Shown here: piece after piece, positions 14,329 through 22,003 of the stretch
Numbering within the stretch: position 1 is the stretch's first letter
How the letters are laid out: every line of letters starts with the position of its first letter
DNA from: a virus
IMG/VR virus record: IMGVR_UViG_3300036401_000265
Location: 1-37,308 of that record
Length of the DNA stretch: 37,308 nucleotides
Strand: one strand, 5' to 3'
Notes under the pieces: generated by a model
Seen by the model: only the letters and a program-made list of their open reading frames with translations
Database searches by the model: none
Told to the model about the DNA's origin: nothing
Program-made: the position numbers and the translations under genes

Positions 14329-16902
14329 ATGATCGTCGAGGATCCCGAGCGCGATGCGAAGATCGCCCAGTTGCAAGCGCTGCAGCAGGCGGGCACGAGC
14401 CCGCGGGTCGCCGAGCTGGTGCTGGTGGAGTGGCTCGCCCCGGACGGGCCGATCTACTACGCAACCAAGATCTCGGCCGAGCTCCTCGACAATCCGCTCG
14501 TGCTCGATCAACTCGACGGGCCGATCGAGCTGCGCCTCGGATCCGGCGTTTTCCTCGAGGCACCGCATGATGCCGGGATCGCCGACGACACGATCGCGCT
14601 CGACTTTTGGGACGGTGATCACGAGCTCACGCGCTTGACCATGAGCCACGGCGCAGGCCAGCGCGTCGAGCTTTATTATTATTTTCCCGACGTCGATCTG
14701 TTTCTCTCGGAGTGGTACGGGCACCTCCAACCACCAACGGCGATCGCCGTCGACCGCCTGGTGGTGCAGGCCGAGTCCGGGTTTCGCTCGAGTGGTCTAC
14801 CGATGCCCGCTCGCGCTTTTTATACGGGCTGCCAGGCCGTTTTCGGCGGGCTCTTAACCACGCAAGCCGAGATCGACGAGGGCGACTGCCCGTATAACCT
14901 GCACTTGGCCGGAGCGACTGGGCTAACGGATCCAGCGACGGGCCAACCGTTCACCGACTGCCCGCGCAACAATACGGCCGCCTGCATTGCGCGCCTCGGC
15001 GACTCACTCAGCTATCTCGCTTTCGACACGGTGGCCGAGTCGCACGTGGTGAACGAAACCAAAGGGCCAAACATCACCGTCACCTCGCGAGGCAATGAGA
15101 CCAACCTCAAGCGCCCGCTGCGCGTGATCGCGGGCCAGCGACACGTCGCCGATCTCGATCTCCTTGCCTTTGTCGTCGAGCCTGATACCAAGCACCCGGA
15201 CGGCGGCTCAGTGAAGTGCTTATTCGCCGTGAGTGAAGGGCCGAACCAGTCGACCACGGGCGGCAAGATCAACGGCAACACGATCGCCCCGCAGCATAGC
15301 AACTACCGCACGGGCGAAACCCGCCAGGCGCAAACCTCATTTTCACCGAATATATTGAACTACTCAGGCACCGCGCTTTTTCTGGGCGTGGCCCAGGGCG
15401 ACTTCACCAAAACGGGCGCGAGCGACTTGCGCGGCGAGGTCGACGTCGAGGGCTTGCGCAACGTGCGCGTGTATACCGATCCGGCTACCTGGTCGGAGCA
15501 ATACAGCGCCGATCGCGCCTGGTGGCTTTTGCACTGTCTGAGAAACAGGCGCTGGGGTTATGGGCTCGACGTGGTGCGCGTGCATCTTCAAGATTTTATC
15601 GATCTCGCTTTGTGGTGCGCCGAGGTGGTGGCCCAAAAGGACAAAGACGGCAACGACACCACCGGGCAGCGCACTCAATTCCATGCCGAGCTGATCGATC
15701 GCACGGCGCAGCAACAGATCAACGACATTTGCTCGAGCGGCCGGATCGGGTTGCCGTTTTCTGATCGCGGGCGTTTGCGCGTGGTGCCGCTGCGTCGGGC
15801 CGACGAGCTTTTCTCAGCTTACGTTTTCACCGATCAGGCCTTCTGGAGTGTCTTAAACCGGGCGGCCAATACGACGGAGGCGGCCGCCTGGCTCAATGCG
15901 TTACTGGCAGCGCAGGCCGACGGCAATGATGCTTTGTGGGCGGAGTGCCAGGCGCGCCAGCTCTCGCTCTTTCACTCGGCCGAATACCTCGCCCGGGCCA
16001 GGACGGATCCGGAGTTCGTGACGGACTGCTACCACTCCTATCTCCGGCGGCCGCCCGACGACGCCGGGCTCGCGTTTTGGCTCGACCAGGTGGGCCTCAA
16101 CGGGCGCGATGCGGTGCTCGACGCTTTCAACCAGTCGCTCGAGTTTCAAACTTTATGTGCTGATCATCCGGTGGCCACGTTCACGGATCGCGGTGAGGTG
16201 CGAAACATAGTGCGCGACCAGGGCAAAACGAGTTTGAGTTTCTCCGTGCAGAGTGACGCCGAGCTGTGCAACCGAGTGGTGCTCACGTTCGACGACGAGA
16301 CCCAACAAAACACCCAGATCCCGCTCACCTTTGAAAACGTGGCCCAGCAACTCCTCGCCGGGCGCGCTTTCGGCGATACCTCGCGGCGGGCCGTCGAGCG
16401 CCAGTTCACTGCTTACGGCACCACCACGATCGGCGAGGCCGGGCGGCTGGGCAACTTGCTTCTCGATCTCGGTGAGTTCGACGAGGGCGGCGTCGCGAAC
16501 AATTTGCGGGCCGAGTTCACGACCTGGTATCTCAGCGCCGTCGACCTGCACAAGTACCAGATCATCAAGATCGAAAGTGACAAGTTAGACCAGGTAAACG
16601 CACCGCGCAGCGCGCAAGGGCTCGAGCCGTTTAACTATTTTCGCATCCGCTCACTCACCAGGCGCTCGGATCTCACGGTGCAGATCTCGGCGCAGGCGTA
16701 TCCCGAGCTCTATTATGATCGCCTCGAGCTCCTCAACCACGGGCCAGTTTTGCCGCCGACACTACCGGGCGGCGACGGTGGTTTTGATCCCGCCGATCCT
16801 AATGGGCCAGCTCGCGGGCGCGTGCCGTTTAACGTCGGCCTGGTCGAGCTCGCGCACAACAATGATCAGATCTTATTTACCGTCGGAAAGGATCCGCTCT
16901 AA
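14329..16902 (+). CDS. Tail tip (J-like) protein with DUF4214-type insertion
   Basis: An 857-residue tip/hub protein. The sequence around residues 380-500 (SADRAWWLLHCLRNRRWGYG, then DLALWCAEVV, INDICSSGRIGLPFSDRGRL) is typical of TipJ/host-specificity proteins. Within it, residues about 505-612 are foreign to that family. The part from DPEFVTDCYHSYL through PDDAGLAFWLDQ to AFNQSLEF fits the DUF4214 consensus (FV..LY...L.R.PD..GL.FW...), and the segment before it, ending FHSAEYLA, looks like a second, decayed repeat. DUF4214 is known from bacterial surface and secreted proteins. After it the tip protein resumes (FTDRGEVRNIVRDQGKTSLS). There is no clear ribosome-binding site; two TAGACCA words precede the start. 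Confidence 0.72.
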   Translation: MIVEDPERDAKIAQLQALQQAGTSPRVAELVLVEWLAPDGPIYYATKISAELLDNPLVLDQLDGPIELRLGSGVFLEAPHDAGIADDTIALDFWDGDHELTRLTMSHGAGQRVELYYYFPDVDLFLSEWYGHLQPPTAIAVDRLVVQAESGFRSSGLPMPARAFYTGCQAVFGGLLTTQAEIDEGDCPYNLHLAGATGLTDPATGQPFTDCPRNNTAACIARLGDSLSYLAFDTVAESHVVNETKGPNITVTSRGNETNLKRPLRVIAGQRHVADLDLLAFVVEPDTKHPDGGSVKCLFAVSEGPNQSTTGGKINGNTIAPQHSNYRTGETRQAQTSFSPNILNYSGTALFLGVAQGDFTKTGASDLRGEVDVEGLRNVRVYTDPATWSEQYSADRAWWLLHCLRNRRWGYGLDVVRVHLQDFIDLALWCAEVVAQKDKDGNDTTGQRTQFHAELIDRTAQQQINDICSSGRIGLPFSDRGRLRVVPLRRADELFSAYVFTDQAFWSVLNRAANTTEAAAWLNALLAAQADGNDALWAECQARQLSLFHSAEYLARARTDPEFVTDCYHSYLRRPPDDAGLAFWLDQVGLNGRDAVLDAFNQSLEFQTLCADHPVATFTDRGEVRNIVRDQGKTSLSFSVQSDAELCNRVVLTFDDETQQNTQIPLTFENVAQQLLAGRAFGDTSRRAVERQFTAYGTTTIGEAGRLGNLLLDLGEFDEGGVANNLRAEFTTWYLSAVDLHKYQIIKIESDKLDQVNAPRSAQGLEPFNYFRIRSLTRRSDLTVQISAQAYPELYYDRLELLNHGPVLPPTLPGGDGGFDPADPNGPARGRVPFNVGLVELAHNNDQILFTVGKDPL

Positions 16903-17243
16903 TGGCGATCAGTTACTACGCGGCGTTTGAAGTGAAGATCGACAATGACGACGGCACCGTGACTATGTGCCCGGCGCAAGTGGTCAAAGTTTACGACGTC
17001 GCCGCGGCCGTGGCGCTGGCCGACCTGGTGAGCGATGCCGCGGGCGTGGTGGCCGCGGGCACGTTCGCGGTGGATCCCGACACCTTGATCCGTTTCGCTT
17101 TCAATCGGCCGGATCTCATTTGCGGCTATTCCGAGATCTACACCACGGCGTCGGCGGGCGAGGCGCGCACCAAACCACCAAGGGCGGCGACCACGCCGAC
17201 GATCTTAGACCAGGCACGCGATCTCGGAGTGCTCAAGCCATGA
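16902..17243 (+). CDS. Small tail-module protein, hypothetical
   Basis: A 113-residue protein that starts in a TAATG overlap with the tip gene and ends in an ATGA overlap with the fibre gene, so it is translationally coupled to both. It has a beta-rich N-terminus (ISYYAAFEVKIDNDDG) and an Ala/Val-rich middle. No family is recognised. Its place between tip protein and fibre suggests an adaptor or fibre-assembly role, by position only. Confidence 0.6.
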   Translation: MAISYYAAFEVKIDNDDGTVTMCPAQVVKVYDVAAAVALADLVSDAAGVVAAGTFAVDPDTLIRFAFNRPDLICGYSEIYTTASAGEARTKPPRAATTPTILDQARDLGVLKP

Positions 17244-18505
17244 CGATCGGGATCGCCGCAAATGATCTAGTAGCGCGCAACTCGGGCGGGCTGCAGCTCG
17301 TGGGCCGACCACAAGCGCGCCCGGCATGGTACCCGAGCGATCGCGTGCGCCCCGTGCGCGTCGAAGTCTGGTGGCGATATGCGGGCGAAGTCGCTGCGGC
17401 CGCGCACCTGGTCGGCCTGTATGCACCGGGCCAGGCCGTCGCGATCCCACTTAATCCGATCGTCGATCGCGATCTCATATTTTCAACAGTGACGATCTCG
17501 AGTGATGGTTTGCGCTCGATCCGCGAGCTCGCCGATGCCACTGAACAAGGGCTGAGTTATGCGCGCCCGCCCGGGGCAGCGATCGCCGACGACTCGGTGA
17601 CGTTTGCCAAACTGCAGAACATGAGCGCGGCTCATTTGCTGGGTCGTGGTGGTGCGGCTGGGCCTGGGGACCCGGAGGAGATCGCCGTCGGTGCAGGCCT
17701 CGACTTAAGTGGCACCACGTTGAGCGCGATACCACCGACGGCCGCACCGATCGCCGACAACTCGGTGACGTATGCCAAGATCCAGGACGTGAGCGCGGCC
17801 GCCCGTTTGTTGGGCCGTGGTGGTGCGGCCGGGCCAGGTGACCCGCAAGAGCTCGCCGTGGGTGCAGGCCTCGACTTGAGTGCCAACGTATTGAGCGCGA
17901 TACCACCCACGCTGGCCGACAATGCAGTGACGTATGCCAAGATCCAGGACGTGAGTGCAGCCTCGCGTTTGTTGGGCCGTGGGAGTGCCGGCGGCCCAGG
18001 TGACCCGCAGGAGCTCACGCTCGGCGCAGGCCTCGCGCTCACGGGCCAGGTGCTGAGTGCCACGCCTCCTGCCGCGCCGACTGAGTACACGGCCAAGCTC
18101 ACCAACACCACGGCGATCACCGTGCCCGCGTCGGTGCTCACCGTGCTCAACTTCAACACTGAGGTGTACGACGCGGCCAACATGCGCGACCCCACGTTTC
18201 CGTCGGCGTTAATCTCTCGAGCGACTGGCAAGTACTTAGTAACAGCGAGCGTTCAATCGCCAGGCGCGGCGAGTGGTTACTTTCAACTGCGCTGCACCAA
18301 GAACCGGGCGGCGGCGGGCGAGGTCGTGGTCGCCTCGCAAACGCAAGCCAACACCGCGCTCGCTTTCGACTGCGGCTTATCAGTGATGCTCGAGTTGCTT
18401 GTCGGTGATTTTGTCGAGCTGCTTGTCGTGCATACTGGGCCAGCGTCGATCAACCTGGCGGTGCTGGCACAGACCCCGATCTTCTGCATCGCGAAAGTGT
18501 TTTGA
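17240..18505 (+). CDS. Tail fibre with three glycine-rich repeats and C1q-like head
   Basis: A 421-residue fibre protein. I start it at the ATG at 17240, which overlaps the previous stop. An N-terminal attachment domain (about 1-110) is followed by three repeats of about 55 residues with the core VTYAKIQDVSAA..LLGRG, GPGDPQELAVGAGLDLS. This 'LLGR...GDP.ELT.G.GL.L' pattern is common in trimeric phage fibres. The C-terminal 135 residues (from TEYTAKLTNTTAIT) look like a C1q/TNF-like beta-sandwich, similar in type to the end of the tailspike. It is probably a second host-recognition protein. Confidence 0.72.
   Translation: MTIGIAANDLVARNSGGLQLVGRPQARPAWYPSDRVRPVRVEVWWRYAGEVAAAAHLVGLYAPGQAVAIPLNPIVDRDLIFSTVTISSDGLRSIRELADATEQGLSYARPPGAAIADDSVTFAKLQNMSAAHLLGRGGAAGPGDPEEIAVGAGLDLSGTTLSAIPPTAAPIADNSVTYAKIQDVSAAARLLGRGGAAGPGDPQELAVGAGLDLSANVLSAIPPTLADNAVTYAKIQDVSAASRLLGRGSAGGPGDPQELTLGAGLALTGQVLSATPPAAPTEYTAKLTNTTAITVPASVLTVLNFNTEVYDAANMRDPTFPSALISRATGKYLVTASVQSPGAASGYFQLRCTKNRAAAGEVVVASQTQANTALAFDCGLSVMLELLVGDFVELLVVHTGPASINLAVLAQTPIFCIAKVF
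17581..18060 (+). repeat. Three in-frame fibre repeats
   Basis: Units begin near 17581, 17749 and 17912, each about 160-168 bp, and are strongly similar at DNA level (for example GACCCG.A.GAG and GTGACGT.TGCCAA). They encode the repeated shaft segment and would be a hot spot for repeat-number change by recombination. Confidence 0.8.
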
Positions 18506-18774
18506 CCTGTAAGGGCACCGAGCGAGGCGTGGCCATGGCGCAGGCTCGGCGCTCGACGACGGACGCGCCAGGAGGTCACCCGTGCAGCGTGGTCGACGTT
18601 TGGTAGGTTCTTCCTGGCGATTCAAAAAACGCAGGTAACGCGCAACGGCGACTTGCTCCTACCGCCAGAAGTTTTTGTAGAATCATCATCAAAGCGCACC
18701 CCGTGACGCTGGGCGCGTTTTCGGTGGCGAACTCGACCGACGGCATAGGCCAAACGATTCCAGGAGGTGCAACC
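18506..18774 (+). other. Intergenic region with palindromes and a weak promoter candidate
   Basis: No gene is supported in these 269 bases. CGAGCG near 18523 and CGCTCG near 18550 flank a GCG-TGGCCATGG-CGC palindrome. A GGAGGTCACC ending at about 18582 matches the end of the 74-bp repeat family. At 18653-18683 there is TTGCTC, a 19-base gap and TAGAAT, a possible but weak sigma70 promoter. GTGACGCTGGGCGCGTTTT at 18701 repeats the start of the 74-bp element. The region probably separates the late tail transcript from the two small genes that follow. Confidence 0.4.
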
Positions 18775-18960
18775 ATGATCATGTTAGTAGCAACTTTGAG
18801 CGGCGCACCGTGGTCGCTGATCTGTCTGATCGCCAGCTTGATCCTTTTGTTCGTGGCCGCTTTCATTGGGCCACCGATCGCCGACGGGCCTTTTTACCGT
18901 CGCTTGAACTTTGGCTGGGCCGGGGTTTTCTTTTATGTGTTGGCGGTGGCGGTTTCGTGA
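18775..18960 (+). CDS. Small two-helix membrane protein (holin candidate)
   Basis: A 61-residue protein. The ATG at 18775 has AGGAGG 7 bases upstream, one of the best ribosome-binding sites in the window. Two hydrophobic helices are visible, about residues 14-31 (LICLIASLILLFVAAFI) and 46-61 (WAGVFFYVLAVAVS), separated by a charged turn (FYRRLNF). Size and topology allow a small holin, but no lysis gene is adjacent. The stop overlaps the next start as GTGA. Confidence 0.6.
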   Translation: MIMLVATLSGAPWSLICLIASLILLFVAAFIGPPIADGPFYRRLNFGWAGVFFYVLAVAVS

Positions 18961-19157
18961 GCAAGCGCAAGCGCGACGAGCTGGTGCCCTGGGTGCGGTG
19001 CCGCGACTGTGACGACTTCTTTTGCCAGGTGCACCACGAGCACGTTTTCGACTGCACCTGCCCGGAGGTCGACGACTGGGTGGCTGAGCTCGAGTGCTTG
19101 CCGTATGAGGCGATCGCCGTGAGCGTGATCGAAAAGTTTCTGAGCGCGCACGCATAA
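18957..19157 (+). CDS. Small Cys/His-rich protein
   Basis: A 66-residue protein starting at GTG in a GTGA overlap with the membrane-protein gene. Residues CRDCDDFFCQVHHEHVFDCTC contain C-x2-C, C, H-H, H and C-x-C in a compact block, a likely metal-binding cluster. The C-terminal half is an acidic helix. The family is not recognised. Its stop lies in the A-run that forms the tail of the leftward terminator. Confidence 0.6.
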   Translation: MSKRKRDELVPWVRCRDCDDFFCQVHHEHVFDCTCPEVDDWVAELECLPYEAIAVSVIEKFLSAHA

Positions 19158-19187
19158 AAAAAACGCCGGGCCTTTTCAGACCCGGCG
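19156..19187 (-). terminator. Intrinsic terminator of the leftward operon
   Basis: CGCCGGG (19164-19170) pairs with CCCGGCG (19181-19187) around a 10-base loop. On the minus strand the stem is followed by eight T (19163-19156). It lies 28 bases beyond the last leftward gene, so it ends the transcript from the promoter at 21162-21191. On the plus strand there is no U-tract. Confidence 0.88.
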
Positions 19188-19215
19188 CGCATCATGCCGC
19201 GAGCTGGTTTGTTGT

Positions 19216-19704
19216 TTAGTCGAACAGCCGCGCCAACTCGTTTATATAGTCGATATCTTTCCGCACGTCGCGGTCGACGTCACCATGCGGCGCGAGGTCG
19301 AGCCTGGGCCGCAACTCCTCGCTCATGTAGCGGCGCAAAATCTCCTGCACCTGTTTCGCTTTGTCGTGCTCGAGCACGTACACCGGGCGCTTGTTCGTCA
19401 CGGGCTCGAGCGCGAGTGCCTCGTCATAGTCGCGGTGGTGCTTGAACAAGTACTCCGGCTCGAGCTCGTCCTCGGTGCAGACCGACCAGTCGCCATACCA
19501 AACGCCGCCGTAAAAAAGGAGGCCGTCGACCACGTACAGGTCGCCGAGATTGTCGAACGGTTCTTCAGCCTGGCCGAGCTTCACGTGCGCGCCGTAAGTG
19601 GTGTGAACATAACTGAGTGGGCCAAACACCGGGCCGTCGGTGCCCCAGTCGTTGAGCTGCTCGGCCGGGCTGGTGCGGCCGTGAAAAAGTTTTAGATAGA
19701 CCAT
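19216..19704 (-). CDS. Conserved phage hypothetical protein
   Basis: A 162-residue protein; the ATG at 19704 has GGAGGT 6 bases upstream and overlaps the previous stop (TAATG). Its N-terminus (VYLKLFHGRTSPAEQLNDWG then TDGPVFGP) and the block DLYVVDGLLFYGGVWYGDWSV are of a type I associate with many phage genomes, always uncharacterised. The C-terminus is charged and helical. It is the last gene of the five-gene leftward operon. Confidence 0.7.
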   Translation of the reverse strand: MVYLKLFHGRTSPAEQLNDWGTDGPVFGPLSYVHTTYGAHVKLGQAEEPFDNLGDLYVVDGLLFYGGVWYGDWSVCTEDELEPEYLFKHHRDYDEALALEPVTNKRPVYVLEHDKAKQVQEILRRYMSEELRPRLDLAPHGDVDRDVRKDIDYINELARLFD

Positions 19705-19976
19705 TATGCGACCTCCGTTTCTGGGTGGCAGTAGTCGCACTCGTCGTCTTCGCATGGCTCAAGCCCGGCGCGCACGCGCTCGAGCGCGTCACGCCACAAC
19801 TCGATCGTGGGTTGATCGTCCCACTGTGAATGCACCAGGCAATGCAGGCCGTCTGAAGCCCAGAGCTTACCGTCGGGCGCGTCGATGATGATCTCGAATG
19901 GCCCGTCGCCTTTCCGGATCTCGATCTCTCCTCCGAGTTCGGCGACCAGCGCGAGCACTTGCTGCTTAGTTGTCAT
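19704..19976 (-). CDS. Hypothetical acidic protein with C-terminal Cys pair
   Basis: A 90-residue protein starting MTTKQQVLALVAELGGEIEI. The ATG at 19976 overlaps the previous stop as ATGA. It ends with an acidic Cys/His segment (CEDDECDYCHPE), a possible metal site. No family is recognised. It is co-transcribed with the HTH gene before it and coupled to the gene after it. Confidence 0.6.
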   Translation of the reverse strand: MTTKQQVLALVAELGGEIEIRKGDGPFEIIIDAPDGKLWASDGLHCLVHSQWDDQPTIELWRDALERVRAGLEPCEDDECDYCHPETEVA

Positions 19977-20194
19977 TTTGATCTCGCTTTCTTTTTGGTT
20001 GGCGTCTTCAATTCGCGGGCGACGTCGTTGAGTGCGCGCTTGAGGTACACCGCCGGAGCACCGCGGCCTTGCTCCCAGTCCTGCAGCGTGCGCACGCTCA
20101 CGTCTAACAGTGCCGCGAGTTGCGACTGGCTCAAGCCATGACGCTCGCGGAACTCGCTGGTGATCCAACGATCGAGTCGTTGAGTGCTGATCAT
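19973..20194 (-). CDS. Small XRE-type HTH regulator
   Basis: A 73-residue DNA-binding protein with a clean Cro/C1-type helix-turn-helix: RERHGLSQSQLAALLDVSVR followed by TLQDWEQGRGAP (about residues 17-48), then a basic tail (TPTKKKARSK). The start at 20194 has GGGAGG 9 bases upstream. Regulators of this size in mid-operon resemble HigA-type antitoxins or Cro-like repressors. It could act on the 15-bp palindrome in its own operon promoter (21166-21180); this is inference. Confidence 0.75.
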   Translation of the reverse strand: MISTQRLDRWITSEFRERHGLSQSQLAALLDVSVRTLQDWEQGRGAPAVYLKRALNDVARELKTPTKKKARSK

Positions 20195-20517
20195 ATTTTC
20201 AAACCTCCCGCGGCATACTCGCCGACGATCATCGGGTTGCGCGTTTTGATCCGCTTCGCTGCCAGGCCCGCGAGCGAGCGGCGCAGCTGGCGTTTCATGT
20301 ATTCGATCGTGAGCGTTTCGCCCGTATAGAAAAGCGAGCCCGTCGACTTCCACTCGCCGTTTGCTTTCAGGTACTCGTATCGGTAGACCATGCCGAGCTC
20401 GTTGTTGCCGCTCGTCGGATCGTGATGCTCAAAGTACACTTGGCCCACGACGCTCTTGCCGTCGATCTTAAACTTGAACGTCGAGTGATGCCGCAGCTGG
20501 TCGATCGGTGTTTTCAT
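20191..20517 (-). CDS. Hypothetical protein upstream of the HTH gene
   Basis: A 108-residue protein of unknown family with a beta-rich N-terminal two thirds (HHSTFKFKIDGKSVVGQVYF) and a basic helical end (MKRQLRRSLAGLAAKRIKTR). It overlaps both neighbours by four bases. A toxin-like partner of the adjacent HTH gene is conceivable from order and size, but no toxin motif is visible. Confidence 0.55.
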   Translation of the reverse strand: MKTPIDQLRHHSTFKFKIDGKSVVGQVYFEHHDPTSGNNELGMVYRYEYLKANGEWKSTGSLFYTGETLTIEYMKRQLRRSLAGLAAKRIKTRNPMIVGEYAAGGLKI

Positions 20518-21155
20518 TGGGCCACCTCCTCGAACTCATCGCAGCCGCACTCGGTGCACTCGACGCGCCCGCTGAGATCGTTGTGCTCGTGATCCGTGAA
20601 TGTGTGATCACACTCGCATGGGCCGTGCGACGTGTCGACGACTTGCGGCGAGCGCAGCGCACCGATCGCGCTGATCGCTTCGCTGCCCGCCTCGCGAAAC
20701 CCGACCCACTCGCCGTCCTGGTTCAAGCCTCGGTTCGATAGCTGCAAGATCGCCAACTCCTGCAGGTTGATCCGACCTGCCACGGCATCGACTAAAAGTT
20801 TCGTCGACGTCATGGCGAAGATGCCGATCGGGTTGAGCTCGTCGGGCAGCTCCACGATCGCTGGCCCAGCCGCGGGCGCTGGTGTTGGTTCGACGTCGAC
20901 CTCGGCCCGTTTAACCCAGGTCGAGTGCTCGCCGTAGCGTGCGAAAAACTCGGCCTCGCTCATGTGACCATCGGCCACCGCATTGTCGTCGCCCGCTTTG
21001 TCCCAGCACAGGCGGCACATTTTCGACTGTGACTCGCCGCTGCCTGTTTCGCGGGTCTGTTTGCCGCACAGGATGCAGGTGTATTGGCCGGAGCCACGTT
21101 GAAAAGTTGAGTTACTTGATGTTTTGCGTTTGCGAATTGCGTTTGTTTTTGTCAT
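20514..21155 (-). CDS. Cys-rich protein, first gene of the leftward operon
   Basis: A 213-residue protein. I start it at the ATG at 21155 (MTKTNAIRKRK) because the -10 box TACAAT ends six bases before it, so the message would begin at or next to this codon (leaderless). It has an N-terminal zinc-ribbon-like CILCGKQ...CRLCWDK (near residues 26-50), a Pro/Ala linker, and a C-terminal CECDHTF...CTECGCDEF cluster. No enzymatic domain is recognised; a nucleic-acid or protein-binding role is plausible. Confidence 0.6.
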   Translation of the reverse strand: MTKTNAIRKRKTSSNSTFQRGSGQYTCILCGKQTRETGSGESQSKMCRLCWDKAGDDNAVADGHMSEAEFFARYGEHSTWVKRAEVDVEPTPAPAAGPAIVELPDELNPIGIFAMTSTKLLVDAVAGRINLQELAILQLSNRGLNQDGEWVGFREAGSEAISAIGALRSPQVVDTSHGPCECDHTFTDHEHNDLSGRVECTECGCDEFEEVAQ

Positions 21156-21161
21156 GCAGGC

Positions 21162-21191
21162 ATTGTACGGGATGCCCGTATAGCATGCCAA
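21162..21191 (-). promoter_or_regulatory. Leftward sigma70-type promoter with palindromic operator
   Basis: On the minus strand TTGGCA (21191-21186), an 18-base spacer and TACAAT (21167-21162) each match the sigma70 consensus at five of six positions. The palindrome TACGGG-ATG-CCCGTA (21166-21180) fills the spacer and touches the -10 box, an ideal repressor operator. The start codon of the first gene lies six bases beyond the -10 box. Confidence 0.75.
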
Positions 21192-21206
21192 GTCGCGGGG
21201 GCGGTC

Positions 21207-21446
21207 TCATCCGGCGATGATCGTGCGCATGCAAACGCCTGAGTCGCCGTCGTAAAAGTAGACCCAAACGGGATCACCAGCGGCGAGTGCGAGGTCGCCG
21301 TCGAGTGCGGCCGCGCTCGTGACCTGGCGCGCATCGGTGAGCGCGTATTCAGTGAGCACGCGATCGATGGTGCAGACTCGGATCCAAACGCCGCCAGGTG
21401 CGCGGCCGGGCACGATGCGCTCGAGGTGAACGATTGCTTGAACCAT
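21207..21446 (-). CDS. Small hypothetical protein downstream of the repressor
   Basis: A 79-residue beta-rich protein (VQAIVHLERIVPG...GDPVWVYFYDGDSGVC). It starts 26 bases after the repressor stop, with no Shine-Dalgarno sequence. An extended -10 (TGTGATAAT) lies six bases before its ATG, so it too may be made from a leaderless message. Family unknown. Confidence 0.55.
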   Translation of the reverse strand: MVQAIVHLERIVPGRAPGGVWIRVCTIDRVLTEYALTDARQVTSAAALDGDLALAAGDPVWVYFYDGDSGVCMRTIIAG

Positions 21447-21452
21447 CGCCGA

Positions 21453-21482
21453 ATTATCACACGGCGATCAGCTACTTGTCGG
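21453..21482 (-). promoter_or_regulatory. Candidate leftward extended -10 promoter
   Basis: On the minus strand GATAAT (21458-21453) is preceded by TGT, giving an extended -10, with a weak CCGACA -35 at an 18-base spacing. The ATG of the small gene follows after six bases, the same geometry as the operon promoter at 21162. CGCCG and CGGCG flank the -10 as a short inverted repeat. Confidence 0.5.
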
Positions 21483-21855
21483 CGGGTTTTTTTTTGGTGG
21501 TGCTGCGCCGCCGATACAAGCACTGGATGAGATCGAAAGCATCATCCTGAGTCGACGGCGGGAGCGCGTGAAACATATTCAGCAAGGCGGCGTCACGTGC
21601 CCGCGGCGTATCGACCGACTCACCACGGGCCACGGCAAAAACTTCCGTCGGCGGCACTTCCAAACCAGCGGCCAGGGCGGCGAGTTTGTCGGCGCTCGGC
21701 CGCATGATCTCACGATTCTCGAGGCGGGTTATGTAGCTCGTGCTGACGGCAAAACCTTTTTGCCGGGCGCGGGTCGAAATGTCTTTGCATGACCAGTGCG
21801 CGGCGCGGCGCAGGCGTCGAATGTAGTCGGCGAGATCTTCGCGGTCTACCTTCAT
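21472..21855 (-). CDS. CI-like XRE-family repressor
   Basis: A 127-residue regulator. The N-terminal domain contains a Cro/C1 helix-turn-helix (KDISTRARQKGFAVSTSYIT then RLENREIMRPSADKLAALA, about residues 24-62), followed by a C-terminal part (residues 80-120) probably for dimerisation, without a LexA/S24 protease motif. It is transcribed away from a good rightward promoter and an inverted-repeat region, as an immunity repressor would be. The start at 21855 has no clear ribosome-binding site; ATG is followed by MKVDRED. Lysogeny control is the likely role. Confidence 0.72.
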   Translation of the reverse strand: MKVDREDLADYIRRLRRAAHWSCKDISTRARQKGFAVSTSYITRLENREIMRPSADKLAALAAGLEVPPTEVFAVARGESVDTPRARDAALLNMFHALPPSTQDDAFDLIQCLYRRRSTTKKKPADK

Positions 21856-21861
21856 TGTTTT

Positions 21862-21926
21862 CTAAGCTGTGTCGAACCAGTTTGGGATTTATTGCAGGGA
21901 TGAAAAACCTGATGCTAACAGCTTAG
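21862..21926. promoter_or_regulatory. Inverted-repeat operator region
   Basis: CTAAGCTGT (21862-21870) and its exact reverse complement ACAGCTTAG (21918-21926) lie on either side of 47 bases, just upstream of the repressor gene. The right copy is part of a smaller palindrome CTAA-CAGC-TTAG. These are plausible operators for the CI-like protein, possibly allowing looping. Confidence 0.5.
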
Positions 21927-21973
21927 TGGGTGCGCTTGTTCCCAAAAAAAAACACTACACGCAATGGCTGCAC

Positions 21974-22003
21974 TTGACCAGCGCTGCCAAGCGGGAGTAT
22001 AAG
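21974..22003 (+). promoter_or_regulatory. Rightward sigma70-type promoter
   Basis: TTGACC (21974-21979), an 18-base spacer and TATAAG (21998-22003) each match consensus at five of six positions. It faces away from the repressor gene and toward the Xis-like gene. It lies about 50 bases beyond the inverted-repeat operators. Confidence 0.65.
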
